Shown: positions 18,779 to 28,193, counted from the stretch's first letter. The stretch: DNA of 64,000 nt from an uncultured Blautia sp. (GCA_905209435.1 CAJLTE010000008.1:1-64000), one strand, 5' to 3'. Translations and numbers: made by a program. The notes: a model not told the origin generated them from the sequence alone.

Positions 18779-18973
18779 CAAAAAATCCTCCGAATCACCC
18801 AAGTAATAAGTCCTTACTTTAAGTTATTCGGAGAATCCTGCTTTCGTGTTTCCGTCATATTTATAGTTTTCTGTAAATAAAATGTATAAAACTCCCATGA
18901 TATGCAAACACTTCTGATATGCCGGATATCCGACCTCCGGTATATTGGCAGGCATATAATAAGGAGAACTCTA

Positions 18974-19135
18974 ATGATCACATTGTTATTTATCCTGGTA
19001 TTTTTTCTCTTCCAGACGTTTATTCTGCTATGCTGTGTAGCTGCCGGAAATGATGCCGCCTCACAGGAAATTTCAGATGAAGAACAAATAGAATTTATTC
19101 AGGAGTGGAAGAAAAAACATTGCCATCAGCCGTAA
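18974..19135 (+). CDS. Small single-span membrane protein, function unknown
   Basis: A 53-residue frame starts at the ATG 18974-18976 with AAGGAG 8 nt upstream. Residues 2-24 form one hydrophobic span (LLFILVFFLFQTFILLCC), followed by a polar, acidic then basic tail (SDEEQIEFIQEWKKK). The strong RBS and clean topology argue that it is real despite its size. It lies between convergent/divergent minus-strand genes. I do not recognise a family. Confidence 0.5.
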   Translation: MITLLFILVFFLFQTFILLCCVAAGNDAASQEISDEEQIEFIQEWKKKHCHQP

Positions 19136-19182
19136 AATATAACGCTTTGCAGTCATCCCAGCATAGCCCTCCCGCCACAAGC

Positions 19183-19228
19183 AAAAAGCACCTGCCAGGA
19201 CTCTGTTTTAACCAGAATCGGCAGGGGT
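19183..19228 (-). terminator. Terminator of rsmJ
   Basis: On the minus strand CCTGCC...GGCAGG arms with partly paired interior are followed by TGCTTTTTGC. It lies about 10 bp past the rsmJ stop. Confidence 0.5.
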
Positions 19229-19238
19229 CAAATTCTTT

Positions 19239-19970
19239 TTACATTACATAACAGTCGTAACGTATTGCTTTTCCTTTTAATATATAAGAAGGCTCTCTTC
19301 CATCAAGGTATACGCTCTTCAGCGGACGTTTTACGATAATCTTAGATGGGTTGGCTTTGATCGCAGCGTTGAAAAGATCTTTTTCTTCAGAACATGGCGG
19401 CTCAAGTTTCTGGATCAGCTGAAGTTTTTTGTTAATGAGGCCTGATTTCTGTCTTTCAGGAAACATAGGATCAAGATAAATTATATTTACCGGATCCATG
19501 AGTTTTTTCAGGCATTCTACACTGTCATCTTCTATCAATTTCATTCTGGCTGCAATATCCTTTAATACAGGATGTTTCTTTGCACGACGGAGTGCATCTT
19601 TCAGAAGGGCAGCGATTACCGGATTCTGTTCATATAATGTTACTTCGTATCCATATGCAGCCAGAAGAAAACCATCCTCTCCCATACCTGCAGTAGCATC
19701 TATCGCTTTCAGATTTTCTCCCTCAGATTTAGCTGCCCGCACCAACATTTCATGTGAAAGTCTTCCGTTAGTGACTCTGTGAAGCATATTTTCGAAATCA
19801 CCCTGGTAAGTCAGACCATAGCCAGTCAGAGATACTCCTTTTGAATCAAACATTACTGTCAGATGTTCTCCCTGTTTCTGCACGATCGGTACATTATTCT
19901 TTCTGGCAAAGGACTCCGCCATTTCTTTTTGCCCGCCTTTTCCAAGGCAAACTACTACTTTATCATTCAT
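19239..19970 (-). CDS. rsmJ: RsmJ-like 16S rRNA (guanine1516-N2)-methyltransferase
   Basis: This 243-residue class I methyltransferase has the SAM motif IDATAGMGEDGFLLA, then LYEQNPVIAALLKDAL, the catalytic-type loop YLDPMFPERQKS, and the C-terminal VKRPL motif. These four blocks match the RsmJ/YhiQ family, which methylates 16S rRNA G1516. GGAG precedes the ATG at 19970. It is followed on the chromosome by an unrelated kinase-like gene with an 87-bp gap. Confidence 0.82.
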   Translation of the reverse strand: MNDKVVVCLGKGGQKEMAESFARKNNVPIVQKQGEHLTVMFDSKGVSLTGYGLTYQGDFENMLHRVTNGRLSHEMLVRAAKSEGENLKAIDATAGMGEDGFLLAAYGYEVTLYEQNPVIAALLKDALRRAKKHPVLKDIAARMKLIEDDSVECLKKLMDPVNIIYLDPMFPERQKSGLINKKLQLIQKLEPPCSEEKDLFNAAIKANPSKIIVKRPLKSVYLDGREPSYILKGKAIRYDCYVM

Positions 19971-20037
19971 TTTATTATTTCTCCGTTTTTATAGTTGAAC
20001 AGATAAGCCCTGGAGCACGGACTTATCTGTTTCGAGC

Positions 20038-20055
20038 CAAGCGGATATTTACAAT
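20038..20055 (+). repeat. Dispersed repeat box A, degenerate copy
   Basis: CCAAGCGGATATTTACAA matches TCAAGCRGATATTCGCAA with three differences and lies in the rsmJ upstream spacer. Confidence 0.35.
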
Positions 20056-20057
20056 TC

Positions 20058-20627
20058 CTATTTTGTTTTCGCATTAATATAATTTATAATCATATCCACA
20101 GCATCAGAAATGTCAATCTTTCCAGTGTCAATGGACAGCTGATACTGACTGGCGTCTTCCCAGGCTTTTCCTGTACAGAATTTGTGGAAGGATGAACGTT
20201 TTTCATCCACTTCTTTTATTTTTCGTTCAGCTTCTTTGCGTGATATATTGTCACGCTCCATCACTCGCTCAATACGACAGTTCTTATCTGCATGAAGAAA
20301 AATTGTTGTTGCATCAGGATCCTTTTGATATATTGCTCCGGAACAACGTCCGATAATCACTGCCGGTTTTCCCTGCGTAAGTTCATGGATCAGCTCAAAA
20401 GATTTTTCCATGGGATTACTCTCTCCGTAGCTTATCGCAATACTGTATAACAGACTATTCACCGCTTTTTCCTGAAAAAAATCTTTGTTCTCATCAAATT
20501 TTCCAAGTTTTTTAGCCTCTTTTTCAAGTTTCTTTCTGTCATATAGTTCCATTCCCAGTCTGGAAGCCAGTTCTTTTCCTATCTCGTGTCCGCCGCTTCC
20601 ACATTGTCTTGCAATTGTAATAATCAT
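20058..20627 (-). CDS. Cytidylate-kinase-like family protein
   Basis: This 189-residue P-loop protein opens MIITIARQCGSGGHEIGKELA, a modified Walker A seen in the cytidylate-kinase-like family (Cytidylate_kin2), and has a LID-like segment ERDNISRKEAERKIKEVD. It is common in Lachnospiraceae, often beside stress or membrane genes, and its substrate is not established. The ATG has AGGAGGC upstream. A true Cmk would be longer with a different P-loop, so I do not assign cmk. Confidence 0.8.
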   Translation of the reverse strand: MIITIARQCGSGGHEIGKELASRLGMELYDRKKLEKEAKKLGKFDENKDFFQEKAVNSLLYSIAISYGESNPMEKSFELIHELTQGKPAVIIGRCSGAIYQKDPDATTIFLHADKNCRIERVMERDNISRKEAERKIKEVDEKRSSFHKFCTGKAWEDASQYQLSIDTGKIDISDAVDMIINYINAKTK

Positions 20628-20781
20628 ATTTATGCCTCCTGTGTCACGATATCGGTCTTTTTCCTTTCGGCAGGTTCATTATACCCAAAAAAGCATAGAA
20701 AGTATATACCAAAATCTACTATAAATTGCTTCCGCAAATCACGATATTCTGGTACTTATAATGAATTGGTCAGACAAGTTA

Positions 20782-20806
20782 TTACTGTTCACTCCGTTCT
20801 CAGTAA
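20782..20806. repeat. 25-nt TTACTG-N13-CAGTAA repeat, copy 2
   Basis: TTACTG, a 13-nt loop (TTCACTCCGTTCT) and CAGTAA. It lies just upstream of the agcS promoter; loop and arms closely resemble the copy at 34840. Confidence 0.5.
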
Positions 20807-20845
20807 CAACAAATTCCAATGTATTACCTCATACTGATTATAATC

Positions 20846-20875
20846 TTGACAATTTCGCATATTTTCCTGTATAAT
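20846..20875 (+). promoter_or_regulatory. Consensus promoter of agcS
   Basis: TTGACA (20846-20851), 18 bp, TATAAT (20870-20875). Transcription would start near 20882, just before the leader hairpin. Confidence 0.8.
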
Positions 20876-20890
20876 GCTAAGAAATAAACG

Positions 20891-20963
20891 TAACATACGA
20901 GGAAACGTACAAGGACGTACAACACAGATTATTCTGGTTGTGCGTCCTTGTTTGCGTATGTTA
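20891..20963 (+). ncRNA. Long structured 5' leader hairpin of agcS
   Basis: An outer 9-bp stem (TAACATACG 20891-20899 with CGTATGTTA 20955-20963) and an inner 14-bp stem (20910-20923 with 20937-20950, one G-U pair) form one long hairpin with an asymmetric internal loop (10 nt and 4 nt). It begins about 9 nt after the expected start site. No U-run follows. It does not carry glycine-riboswitch motifs, the usual control of some AgcS genes. It could be a regulatory leader or protein-binding site. Confidence 0.6.
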
Positions 20964-21030
20964 TGTAATTATAAAAAGCGGTCTGCAAAAAACATTTTGC
21001 ACGATCTGCTGTTTAAAAGGGAGGATGCCT

Positions 21031-22413
21031 ATGATCACTAATATTGCAAATTTTATCAACAAAGCAGACAGTTTTGTATGGGGTTGGTGGATGATTCTTT
21101 TGCTCCTTGGAACACATGTCTTTATGACGATCCGCACAGGAGTCATACAGAAAAAGATCGGGACAGCAATCCGTCTTTCAGTTACAAAGGATACTGAGGC
21201 AGAGGGCGAAGTAAGTCAGTTCGGGGCACTTACTACTGCTCTTGCATCCACTATCGGTACCGGAAATATTATCGGTGTGGGAACTGCCATTGCATTGGGT
21301 GGTCCTGGAGCCGTTCTCTGGTGCTGGCTGACAGGTGTTTTTGGAATTGCTACCAAATACAGCGAATCTCTGATTGCAGTTAAATATCGTGTAAAAACAA
21401 AAGACGGGCGAATGCAGGGAGGCGCCATGTATGCGCTGGAACGTGGTTTACATATGAAATGGCTGGCACTTCTTTTTGCTTTCTTTGGCGGATTTGCTTC
21501 ATTTGGAATCGGATGCGCCACACAGGTAAATGCGATTGCTACTGTATGTAATGAAAACCTGAACATTCCCCCTGCACTGATCGGTATTGCTGTAGCAGCT
21601 CTTACTGCTCTTGTTATTTTTGGTGGTATTAAATCTATCGCAACTGTATGTGAACGTCTGGTTCCTTTTATGGCATTCTTTTACGTATTGGGATGTCTGA
21701 TAATTTTGGGAATCAATTATGATTTTCTCCTTCCGGCAATTAAAACAATCTGCACCATGGCATTTACACCCGGGGCCGCTGCAGGCGGACTGGTAGGCCG
21801 CGGCATTATGATGGCCATGCAATACGGAATCGCCAGAGGACTTTTTTCCAATGAGTCCGGTATGGGATCTGCACCTATCGCAGCAGCTGCTGCTCAGACG
21901 CGAAACCCGGTTCGTCAGGCACTCGTTTCCAGTACCGGGACTTTCTGGGATACAGTTGTTGTATGTCTGATGACAGGCCTGGTTCTGGTCACCAGCATTA
22001 TGAAAAATCCTGCTATTGATATGGGAAATATCACAGACGGTGGAGTTCTTACCACTCTGGCATTTCAGCAGATTCCGATTCTCGGACCTGTGATCCTGGT
22101 AGTTGGAATCATTTCTTTTGCTTACTCGACTGTTCTCGGATGGGCTTACTACGGTGAAAGATGTGTCGAATTTTTTGCAGGTAAAAAAGGCCTGATTCCT
22201 TATCGAGTACTTTATATCGCTGTAGCAGCTATAGCTCCGGTTATTTCTCTGAATCTGGTATGGACAGTTGCAGATATTCTGAATGCGTTGATGGCAATTC
22301 CAAACCTTGTAGCTGTACTTCTGTTGTCAAATGTGATTGCGAAAGAAACACGAAAATATATTCATAATCTGGATGCTAAAGATGACACACCAATTGAAGT
22401 CATTGACAAATAA
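21031..22413 (+). CDS. agcS: AgcS-family sodium:alanine/glycine symporter
   Basis: This 460-residue polytopic membrane protein carries the family signature LASTIGTGNIIGVGTAIALGG near residue 78 and GLFSNESGMGSAPIAAAAAQT near residue 274. About ten to eleven hydrophobic spans are visible. AgcS proteins take up alanine or glycine with sodium. The frame is open from 20938, but GGGAGG 7 nt before the ATG at 21031 sets the start. The leader is unusually structured, and a strong terminator follows, so the gene is a single unit. Confidence 0.92.
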   Translation: MITNIANFINKADSFVWGWWMILLLLGTHVFMTIRTGVIQKKIGTAIRLSVTKDTEAEGEVSQFGALTTALASTIGTGNIIGVGTAIALGGPGAVLWCWLTGVFGIATKYSESLIAVKYRVKTKDGRMQGGAMYALERGLHMKWLALLFAFFGGFASFGIGCATQVNAIATVCNENLNIPPALIGIAVAALTALVIFGGIKSIATVCERLVPFMAFFYVLGCLIILGINYDFLLPAIKTICTMAFTPGAAAGGLVGRGIMMAMQYGIARGLFSNESGMGSAPIAAAAAQTRNPVRQALVSSTGTFWDTVVVCLMTGLVLVTSIMKNPAIDMGNITDGGVLTTLAFQQIPILGPVILVVGIISFAYSTVLGWAYYGERCVEFFAGKKGLIPYRVLYIAVAAIAPVISLNLVWTVADILNALMAIPNLVAVLLLSNVIAKETRKYIHNLDAKDDTPIEVIDK

Positions 22414-22431
22414 AATAATTATCCCATTTCC

Positions 22432-22475
22432 AAAGGGCGTCAGGAAATAAATTAAAATTTCCTGACGCCCTTTTT
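22432..22475 (+). terminator. Terminator of agcS
   Basis: AAAGGGCGTCAGGAAAT pairs perfectly with ATTTCCTGACGCCCTTT and is followed by TTTTT. It lies 20 bp past the stop and may act in both directions, as the amidase gene converges on it. Confidence 0.9.
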
Positions 22476-22482
22476 ATCATTG

Positions 22483-23766
22483 CTATTTTCTATTTATACA
22501 TACTCCTTTAGAATTAAAGGTATATTTCTTTCCGGAAGGTGTAACAGCAGTACGGTTTCTGTACATAAAAGCATATTTCCTATGGAAATAATACCAATTA
22601 CTTCTTACCTTCAGCCAACCTGTGTGAGCATAGCCGTATTTGTTGATATAATATTTTTTTCCTCTATACTCTGTCCAGCCCTTGCATCGTTTTCCATCTT
22701 TATCAAAAATATATATCCTTGAATTTGAAGACATCAGCATTATATCCTTATACAACGTACCTGTCCGTCGATTAAAGAAATAATAATTTCCCTCCAGTTT
22801 CATCCAGCCTTTTTGGGCTTTTCCATCGTTCTGAAAGAAATATGTATTCTGCCCTACTGTCTGCCAGCCATACTGTCTCTGGCCATTCTTATTTACATAA
22901 TAAATTTCATCATCTAAATTTAAAATTTTATTTTTCTGTATTATACCATTTATATAATAATAACTGTAGCCATTCTTCTCTTTCCAACCCGTAAACGCGT
23001 TCGGAACATCCGGAGTTACAGAAGAAGGTTTCTTGGCCGGAAGCTGCTGACAATATCGAATAATTGCTCTGGCGTCCGCTTCACCAATTTTCTTCAATCT
23101 GGCATTCGTACTGAGAAAATGTGTTGCATCATAATAGTTGCTCACAAAAGCATGCTCTATGATCACACCCGGAAAATTCTGTTCCACACTCTCTGCCACA
23201 ATACCATAATAGTCACGCGCTCCGCCATTAGGATATCTGCTTCCATTCTCACTCATGCGGTATACCAGACCTCTTTTAGTAATCCCCAATTTTCCCAGTT
23301 CTTCCAGAACATAGCCTGCAAATATTTTCTCCTTCGCAGCAATAGACGGTCTGTAAGTTCCTTTTGATACAAGTACAGAAGCTCCATGTACAGCACTGCT
23401 GTCAGAATCATCTATGTGCTGACTTACCAATATATCCGCATTATAACTCTTTGCCACGCTCACTCTTTTTGACAGACCCATTGTCTGATTTTTCGTCTTG
23501 GTAAGATGAACCTCTATGTTCGGAGATGTACTAAGTGCCTGCATCGTATAATTTGCAATCCTCCAGTTAATCTCTTCTTCCCTGTAAACCTTTCCGTCGT
23601 GAACTGCACTTGTTCCGCTTTCCGTTCCTCCATGTCCCGGGTCCAGAACTACTACATATTTTGCTGATTCACTGCCTGCCCCTGCTGCCTGTGCTGTCAC
23701 TCCTGACAGAAGCCCAGATACCCCTATTGCCATAGATAACAACAAACACCCTATCTTTTTTCTCAT
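22483..23766 (-). CDS. Secreted N-acetylmuramoyl-L-alanine amidase with cell-wall-binding repeats
   Basis: This 427-residue protein has a signal peptide (cleavage near AQA-AG, residue 28), an Amidase_3 domain (about 36-240) and at least six aromatic cell-wall-binding repeats (about 255-425, such as GWQTVGQNTYFFQNDGKAQK). Zinc ligands and catalytic residues are visible: His in LDPGHGG, Glu in EEEINW, His in VSQHID and Glu in VIIEHAF. It would cut stem peptides from peptidoglycan outside the cell. Its start overlaps the end of the upstream small gene by 4 nt, so the two are coupled. Confidence 0.9.
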   Translation of the reverse strand: MRKKIGCLLLSMAIGVSGLLSGVTAQAAGAGSESAKYVVVLDPGHGGTESGTSAVHDGKVYREEEINWRIANYTMQALSTSPNIEVHLTKTKNQTMGLSKRVSVAKSYNADILVSQHIDDSDSSAVHGASVLVSKGTYRPSIAAKEKIFAGYVLEELGKLGITKRGLVYRMSENGSRYPNGGARDYYGIVAESVEQNFPGVIIEHAFVSNYYDATHFLSTNARLKKIGEADARAIIRYCQQLPAKKPSSVTPDVPNAFTGWKEKNGYSYYYINGIIQKNKILNLDDEIYYVNKNGQRQYGWQTVGQNTYFFQNDGKAQKGWMKLEGNYYFFNRRTGTLYKDIMLMSSNSRIYIFDKDGKRCKGWTEYRGKKYYINKYGYAHTGWLKVRSNWYYFHRKYAFMYRNRTAVTPSGKKYTFNSKGVCINRK

Positions 23767-24065
23767 AACTTCTCCCTTTCCTCACAAATAGGTACTAATC
23801 CATTTCTGTACATTTCACTAATCACAGCCTGTGCATGTTCAGACTCCTTCTTTTCTATTATCTGATTTCTGTCACTCAAAATTGCCAGCATCTCATCTAC
23901 CAGGTCTTCTATCCTTGGATTTGTGTAACGATATAAATAGCCCAGCATTCTGGTTGCTGTATAATCTGTGTTCATATTTCTATATGCAACCTCTGCACAG
24001 AAATCTTTCGGATAACCTTTGTTCAGCAAAACTTTATATAATTCTTTTGTTCTCTCTGATGCCAT
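23763..24065 (-). CDS. Small soluble protein of unknown function, coupled to the amidase
   Basis: This 100-residue helical protein (ASERTKELYKVLLNKGYP, then RMLGYLYRYTNPRIEDLVDEM) has no signal peptide or membrane span. The frame is open to 24101, but AAGGAG 7 nt before the ATG at 24063-24065 selects that start. The 4-nt overlap with the amidase gene means they are co-translated. I do not recognise a family; a role with the amidase is only suggested by the coupling. Confidence 0.7.
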   Translation of the reverse strand: MASERTKELYKVLLNKGYPKDFCAEVAYRNMNTDYTATRMLGYLYRYTNPRIEDLVDEMLAILSDRNQIIEKKESEHAQAVISEMYRNGLVPICEEREKL

Positions 24066-24258
24066 AATCGTCTCCTTCCCTGTTTCTTCTCTATGCAGCA
24101 CAGTATCCCTGAATATTTCAGGTCAGGTTTTTCAGTCTGCTTATATGCTTATAATTGTAACATTTTTTATAAATCCATGCTATCCTTTTGATAAATTACT
24201 ACTGGCTTTTTGTAAAAAAGATCACTACTGGCTCCATCCTGAGCAGATTTCAGACAGC

Positions 24259-24302
24259 AAAAAAGACATATCCGGGAAAGAAGTATCTCTCCTGGATATG
24301 TC
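24259..24302 (-). terminator. Terminator of glmS
   Basis: GACATATCC (24265-24273) pairs with GGATATGTC (24294-24302), and a TTTTTT run follows on the minus strand. It lies 78 bp past the glmS stop. Confidence 0.75.
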
Positions 24303-24379
24303 AAATATCCTGATGTCTTTTTTCTGTTGGAATAAGGTGTAATGCCTTTTTACATATTCTTATAAAATAACAGATACCA

Positions 24380-26221
24380 TTACTCTACAGTCACACTCTT
24401 AGCCAGATTTCTTGGCTTATCTACATCTAATCCCTTAGCTACACTGACATAATATCCAAGCAACTGGAGCGGAATAACTGCCAGTGAAGTAGCAAAATGC
24501 GGATCTGTTTTTGGGATATAGACTGTAAAGTCTGCAGTGTCTTCTATGTTATAGTGACCATAAGTAGTAAGACCCATCAGGTACGCACCACGGCTCTTAC
24601 ACTCTACAAGATTAGAGACTGTTTTCTCGTAGAGATGATCCTGAGTAAGGATTCCAATAACGAGGGTTCCATTCTCAATAAGAGAGATAGTGCCGTGTTT
24701 AAGTTCACCGGCTGCATACGCTTCTGTGTGCACATAGCTGACTTCTTTCATCTTCAGGCTGCCTTCCATACTGATGGCATAATCAATGCCGCGGCCAATA
24801 AAGAAAGCATCTTTTGTATTTGCCTGTTTAGCAGCAAACCACTGAATGCGTTCTTTGTCGTCTTCAATAATTTTGGAAATTTTATCCGGAAGAGTCTGCA
24901 GTTCTGTAATAAGCTGCTGATATTTCTCCTCTGTGATCTGTTCTCTGACTCTGGCAAACTGTACTGCCAGAGTGTAGGCAGCTATAAGCTGAGTGCTGTA
25001 TGCCTTGGTAGTTGCTACAGATATCTCAGGACCTGCCAGAGTATAAAAAACATTATCTGCTTCTCTGGCAATAGAAGAACCTACTACATTAACAATACCC
25101 AATGTGCGGATACCATTCTTTTTCGCCTCACGAAGAGCGGCCAGACTGTCTGCAGTCTCGCCGGACTGGCTGACAATAATCACAAGCCCATCCGGATCCA
25201 GAATAGGATTTCTGTAACGGAACTCAGATGCCAGCTCTACACGTACCGGAATTCTGGTCAGATCTTCGATGACATACTGGGCAGCCATTCCTACATGATA
25301 AGCAGAACCACACGCTACAATGTAAATCTGACTGATCTTACGGATATCCTCTTCTGTAAGGCCTACTTCTGTAAGATCAATGTGGCCGTCCTTCAATACA
25401 GAGTTCAATGTATCGCGAACCGCTTTCGGCTGCTCATGAATCTCCTTCATCATAAAATGTTCAAAGCCAGCTTTTTCGGCTGCCTCTGCATCCCATTCAA
25501 TAGTTTTTGGTTCCTTTTGAATCTCATCACCGTCCAGATTATAAAAAGTAATCTCACCTTTTCTGACACGTGCCATTTCAAGATTACCGATATAATATAC
25601 ATTTCTGGTGTACTTCAGGATTGCCGGAACATCGGACGCAATATAGGATTCACCATTCTCTACGCCAAGAATCATCGGACTGTCTTTTCTTGCCACATAA
25701 ATTTCTTCCGGATAGTCTTTGAACATGATCGCCATTGCATAGGAGCCACGGATACGGACCATTGCATGATTGATAGCATCTACCGGTGTACCGAGATACT
25801 TTTTGTAATAATAATCCACCAGCTTAACTGCTACTTCTGTATCTGTGGATGAATAAAAGTCATAACCATTACGGATCAGTTTATCTTTTAATTCCTGATA
25901 ATTTTCAATAATTCCGTTGTGAACTGCCACAACATTTCCATCATCACTCATATGCGGATGAGCATTTGTTTCAGATGGTTCCCCATGCGTTGCCCATCTG
26001 GTATGTCCGATTCCACATGTTCCGGGTACTGACTCTCCATCGCTGGTCTTGTCTGCAAGAACTTTCAGACGTCCCTTCGCTTTAATAACTGCTGTATCAC
26101 CATTACCGTCACGTACTGCAAGACCCGCTGAGTCATATCCTCTGTATTCCAGTCTTGATAAACCGTACAGTAGTATCGGCGCTGCCTGATGATTACCTGT
26201 AAATCCTACAATTCCACACAT
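24380..26221 (-). CDS. glmS: Glutamine--fructose-6-phosphate aminotransferase
   Basis: This 613-residue enzyme makes glucosamine-6-phosphate for cell-wall precursors. The N-terminal glutaminase begins MCGIVGFTGN, where Cys2 is the nucleophile after Met removal, and includes GIGHTRWATHG. Two SIS domains follow (IVACGSAYHVGMAAQY and SQSGETADSLAAL), with the C-terminal PRNLAKSVTVE. The frame is open to 26287, but the Cys2 requirement and GGGAGG upstream fix the ATG at 26219-26221. No glmS ribozyme is visible in the leader. Confidence 0.96.
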   Translation of the reverse strand: MCGIVGFTGNHQAAPILLYGLSRLEYRGYDSAGLAVRDGNGDTAVIKAKGRLKVLADKTSDGESVPGTCGIGHTRWATHGEPSETNAHPHMSDDGNVVAVHNGIIENYQELKDKLIRNGYDFYSSTDTEVAVKLVDYYYKKYLGTPVDAINHAMVRIRGSYAMAIMFKDYPEEIYVARKDSPMILGVENGESYIASDVPAILKYTRNVYYIGNLEMARVRKGEITFYNLDGDEIQKEPKTIEWDAEAAEKAGFEHFMMKEIHEQPKAVRDTLNSVLKDGHIDLTEVGLTEEDIRKISQIYIVACGSAYHVGMAAQYVIEDLTRIPVRVELASEFRYRNPILDPDGLVIIVSQSGETADSLAALREAKKNGIRTLGIVNVVGSSIAREADNVFYTLAGPEISVATTKAYSTQLIAAYTLAVQFARVREQITEEKYQQLITELQTLPDKISKIIEDDKERIQWFAAKQANTKDAFFIGRGIDYAISMEGSLKMKEVSYVHTEAYAAGELKHGTISLIENGTLVIGILTQDHLYEKTVSNLVECKSRGAYLMGLTTYGHYNIEDTADFTVYIPKTDPHFATSLAVIPLQLLGYYVSVAKGLDVDKPRNLAKSVTVE

Positions 26222-26315
26222 TTTATTACATTCCTCCCATATTCGATAATATTCCAAACATTTCTGCCTTTTTATACGGGCAGACAATCAATCTTGCTTT
26301 AACATGGCCTCATTT

Positions 26316-26395
26316 CCGACGCAGTGCAATCCTGCCCGGAGGACTTTTTATGTCATAGAAACATTACGGAGTAATTTCCTCTGACATAAAAACAG
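26316..26395. repeat. TTATGTCA palindromic repeat with adjacent GACGCAGTGC block, copy 1
   Basis: Arms TTTTTATGTCA (26349-26359) and TGACATAAAAA pair 11 of 11; the interior AACATTAC/GTAATTTCC is shared with 49628-49691. The preceding block CCGACGCAGTGC (about 26316-26330) is also shared with the spacer at 49608. It lies upstream of glmS. I see no other feature in 26222-26583. Confidence 0.6.
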
Positions 26396-26583
26396 AGGCA
26401 AAATTTCTTCTGCCCCTGATTTCATTCTCTCTTAAAATATGCTATCTCAAGGTCATTCTCTTTTGCCGTGTCTCATTGTAGCATGTTGTTTCTCCCATGG
26501 CAAGGAAATCACCAAAAACTCTGCACTCTGTTTTCCTGAAAGTACTTTCAAATATAGTTCTCAGATAAAACAAAGACCTTTTA

Positions 26584-26850
26584 TTATAATCCTCTTTCTC
26601 CCGCGATATAGCATAAATCAGCGAGACGTTCATATTTCGTCTGCATACATGCAATATAGTCATCTAGAAATCTTCTTACAGTATATGGTATATCCAATCT
26701 GTTGTATCTGTTCTCCATTTCCGTCAGATCACTGTTATCTTGTTGCAGATATTTGTCTGATACACTCATTTCTTCTTTCAGTGCAACCAGTTTCTCCTCG
26801 TAACTGTCTGTTAATTTCAGTTCCTCTAATTGATTACTAATTTCGTTCAT
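26584..26850 (-). CDS. Small coiled-coil protein, function unknown
   Basis: This 88-residue protein is highly charged and helical (NQLEELKLTDSYEEKLVALK and LTEMENRYNRLDIPYTVRR). No signal or membrane segment. The ATG at 26850 has AGGAGA about 11 nt upstream, a loose spacing. Amino acid use is ordinary for a soluble protein, which supports coding. I do not recognise the family. The 400 bp upstream (26851-27248) are AT-rich and show nothing I can name. Confidence 0.5.
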   Translation of the reverse strand: MNEISNQLEELKLTDSYEEKLVALKEEMSVSDKYLQQDNSDLTEMENRYNRLDIPYTVRRFLDDYIACMQTKYERLADLCYIAGERGL

Positions 26851-27248
26851 TCTGCTCTTTTCTCCTATTATCCAATATTTGTGATCAAATGTTACTTCAC
26901 TGAATTACTTTACTTGATATTGTACTGTATTTTAGTGTGTGTGTTGTCCCAGGACTGCCGTTTTATTCTTGTTCCGACAGCTGTGTTATGCAGAACAGAA
27001 AATGGACTCATTTTCTATATCTTGTGCAGTACTACCAGTTATATTACATCTTTTCACATAATGTAGTGTATTGTGTCCTATTTCGAGTTTAATTGTAATT
27101 TTAACTGCTGTAAAAGTCAACGAGATTCGTCCGACGTTTCATGATATAATTCGACACCTATCTGCAAACGATGAGGAGAAAAGTTACTGCCCGTCATGTA
27201 ACTACATGCGGACAGTAAGAAAGAAAAACAATTTTTTGAACTGTTTTG

Positions 27249-27968
27249 TCAGGTATTGCGAATAATACGGTTCAATTTCACGAAGTCTATAACTGCCTGT
27301 TTCCCAATTTTGCAGATTTTCTTCATGTTGATGGAATTAACTCCACCCTGCCGCGGTCTGAAAGTAATTGGCAAGTATTTGACTGCACAATCTTTCTTCT
27401 TATAAATAACTGCCAGAAGTACATTGGAAAGATTAAAGTCTTTCGGTATCAGACTGATATATCTGCGCATGGTCTCAGCTTTCATCAGGCGATACGGAGT
27501 ATTTGCATCTGTGAGGGTTACTCCAAAACAGATGCGGATTACAAACTTTAATGTTTTTGTTACAAACACACGGGAAAAGCCGTCCTGTCTGCTCTTTCTC
27601 CAGCCGATGACCATATCGTATTTCTGTCTGAGATTCCAGAACGGTTCAAATTCTCCCGGAAGTGTCTGGCCATCGGAATCTGTCTGAAATATGTAGTCTG
27701 CATCATTCTTCAGTGCATATTTATATCCATAAAGCACTGTGGCTCCATGTCCGCCGTTTGGTTTGGTCAGAGGAATGAGAAGTGGACGTTTTTGTGCACA
27801 CTGCTTTATTTTCTCATATGTGGAATCCTTGCTTCCATCATCGATGATTACCAGTCGGGACTGACCGGCACCGTTGTGTCTCTCTATAATTGGATACCAG
27901 TCATTTATGACCTGTTCGATATTATCCTGTTCATTGTACGCGGGAATAACGATATATAGCTTATCCAT
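27249..27968 (-). CDS. Family 2 glycosyltransferase
   Basis: This 239-residue GT-A fold protein begins YIVIPAYNEQDNIEQV. It has the nucleotide-sugar motif VIIDDGSKDST, the metal-binding FQTDSDGQ (a DXD-type site) and GVTLTDANTPYRLMK. There are no long membrane spans, unlike many dolichol-phosphate mannosyltransferase relatives. The acceptor is unknown. AGGAGAG supports the ATG at 27968. It stands alone, with no polysaccharide cluster beside it. Confidence 0.85.
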   Translation of the reverse strand: MDKLYIVIPAYNEQDNIEQVINDWYPIIERHNGAGQSRLVIIDDGSKDSTYEKIKQCAQKRPLLIPLTKPNGGHGATVLYGYKYALKNDADYIFQTDSDGQTLPGEFEPFWNLRQKYDMVIGWRKSRQDGFSRVFVTKTLKFVIRICFGVTLTDANTPYRLMKAETMRRYISLIPKDFNLSNVLLAVIYKKKDCAVKYLPITFRPRQGGVNSINMKKICKIGKQAVIDFVKLNRIIRNT

Positions 27969-28193
27969 AGTGTCTCTCCTTTGGATTGTTGATGGACTCT
28001 ATTATATCATATGTATGTACTAAATGGTATTGTAGAGTTTATTTTCCGGAAATACCAGTATATCCTTTTTGATAACGGCTGTATCCTCGTGCAAGATATA
28101 GTTCTGAATGTATAAAGCCTTACAAAAAAGAATTACTTCTATAAATAAGTACTCTCTTATGCAAGGCCCCTTATATATATATATTTATTTATA

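Noticed and set aside
20876..21030. Glycine riboswitch upstream of agcS
   Set aside because: No tandem aptamer and no conserved glycine-riboswitch core; only one long hairpin is present.
24497..25852. Long plus-strand open frame opposite glmS
   Set aside because: It mirrors the glmS codons, has no RBS, and its cysteine-rich composition is not protein-like.
26222..26583. glmS ribozyme in the glmS leader
   Set aside because: The conserved core (AGCGCC-type cleavage region and its pseudoknots) is not visible; the leader holds a palindromic repeat instead.
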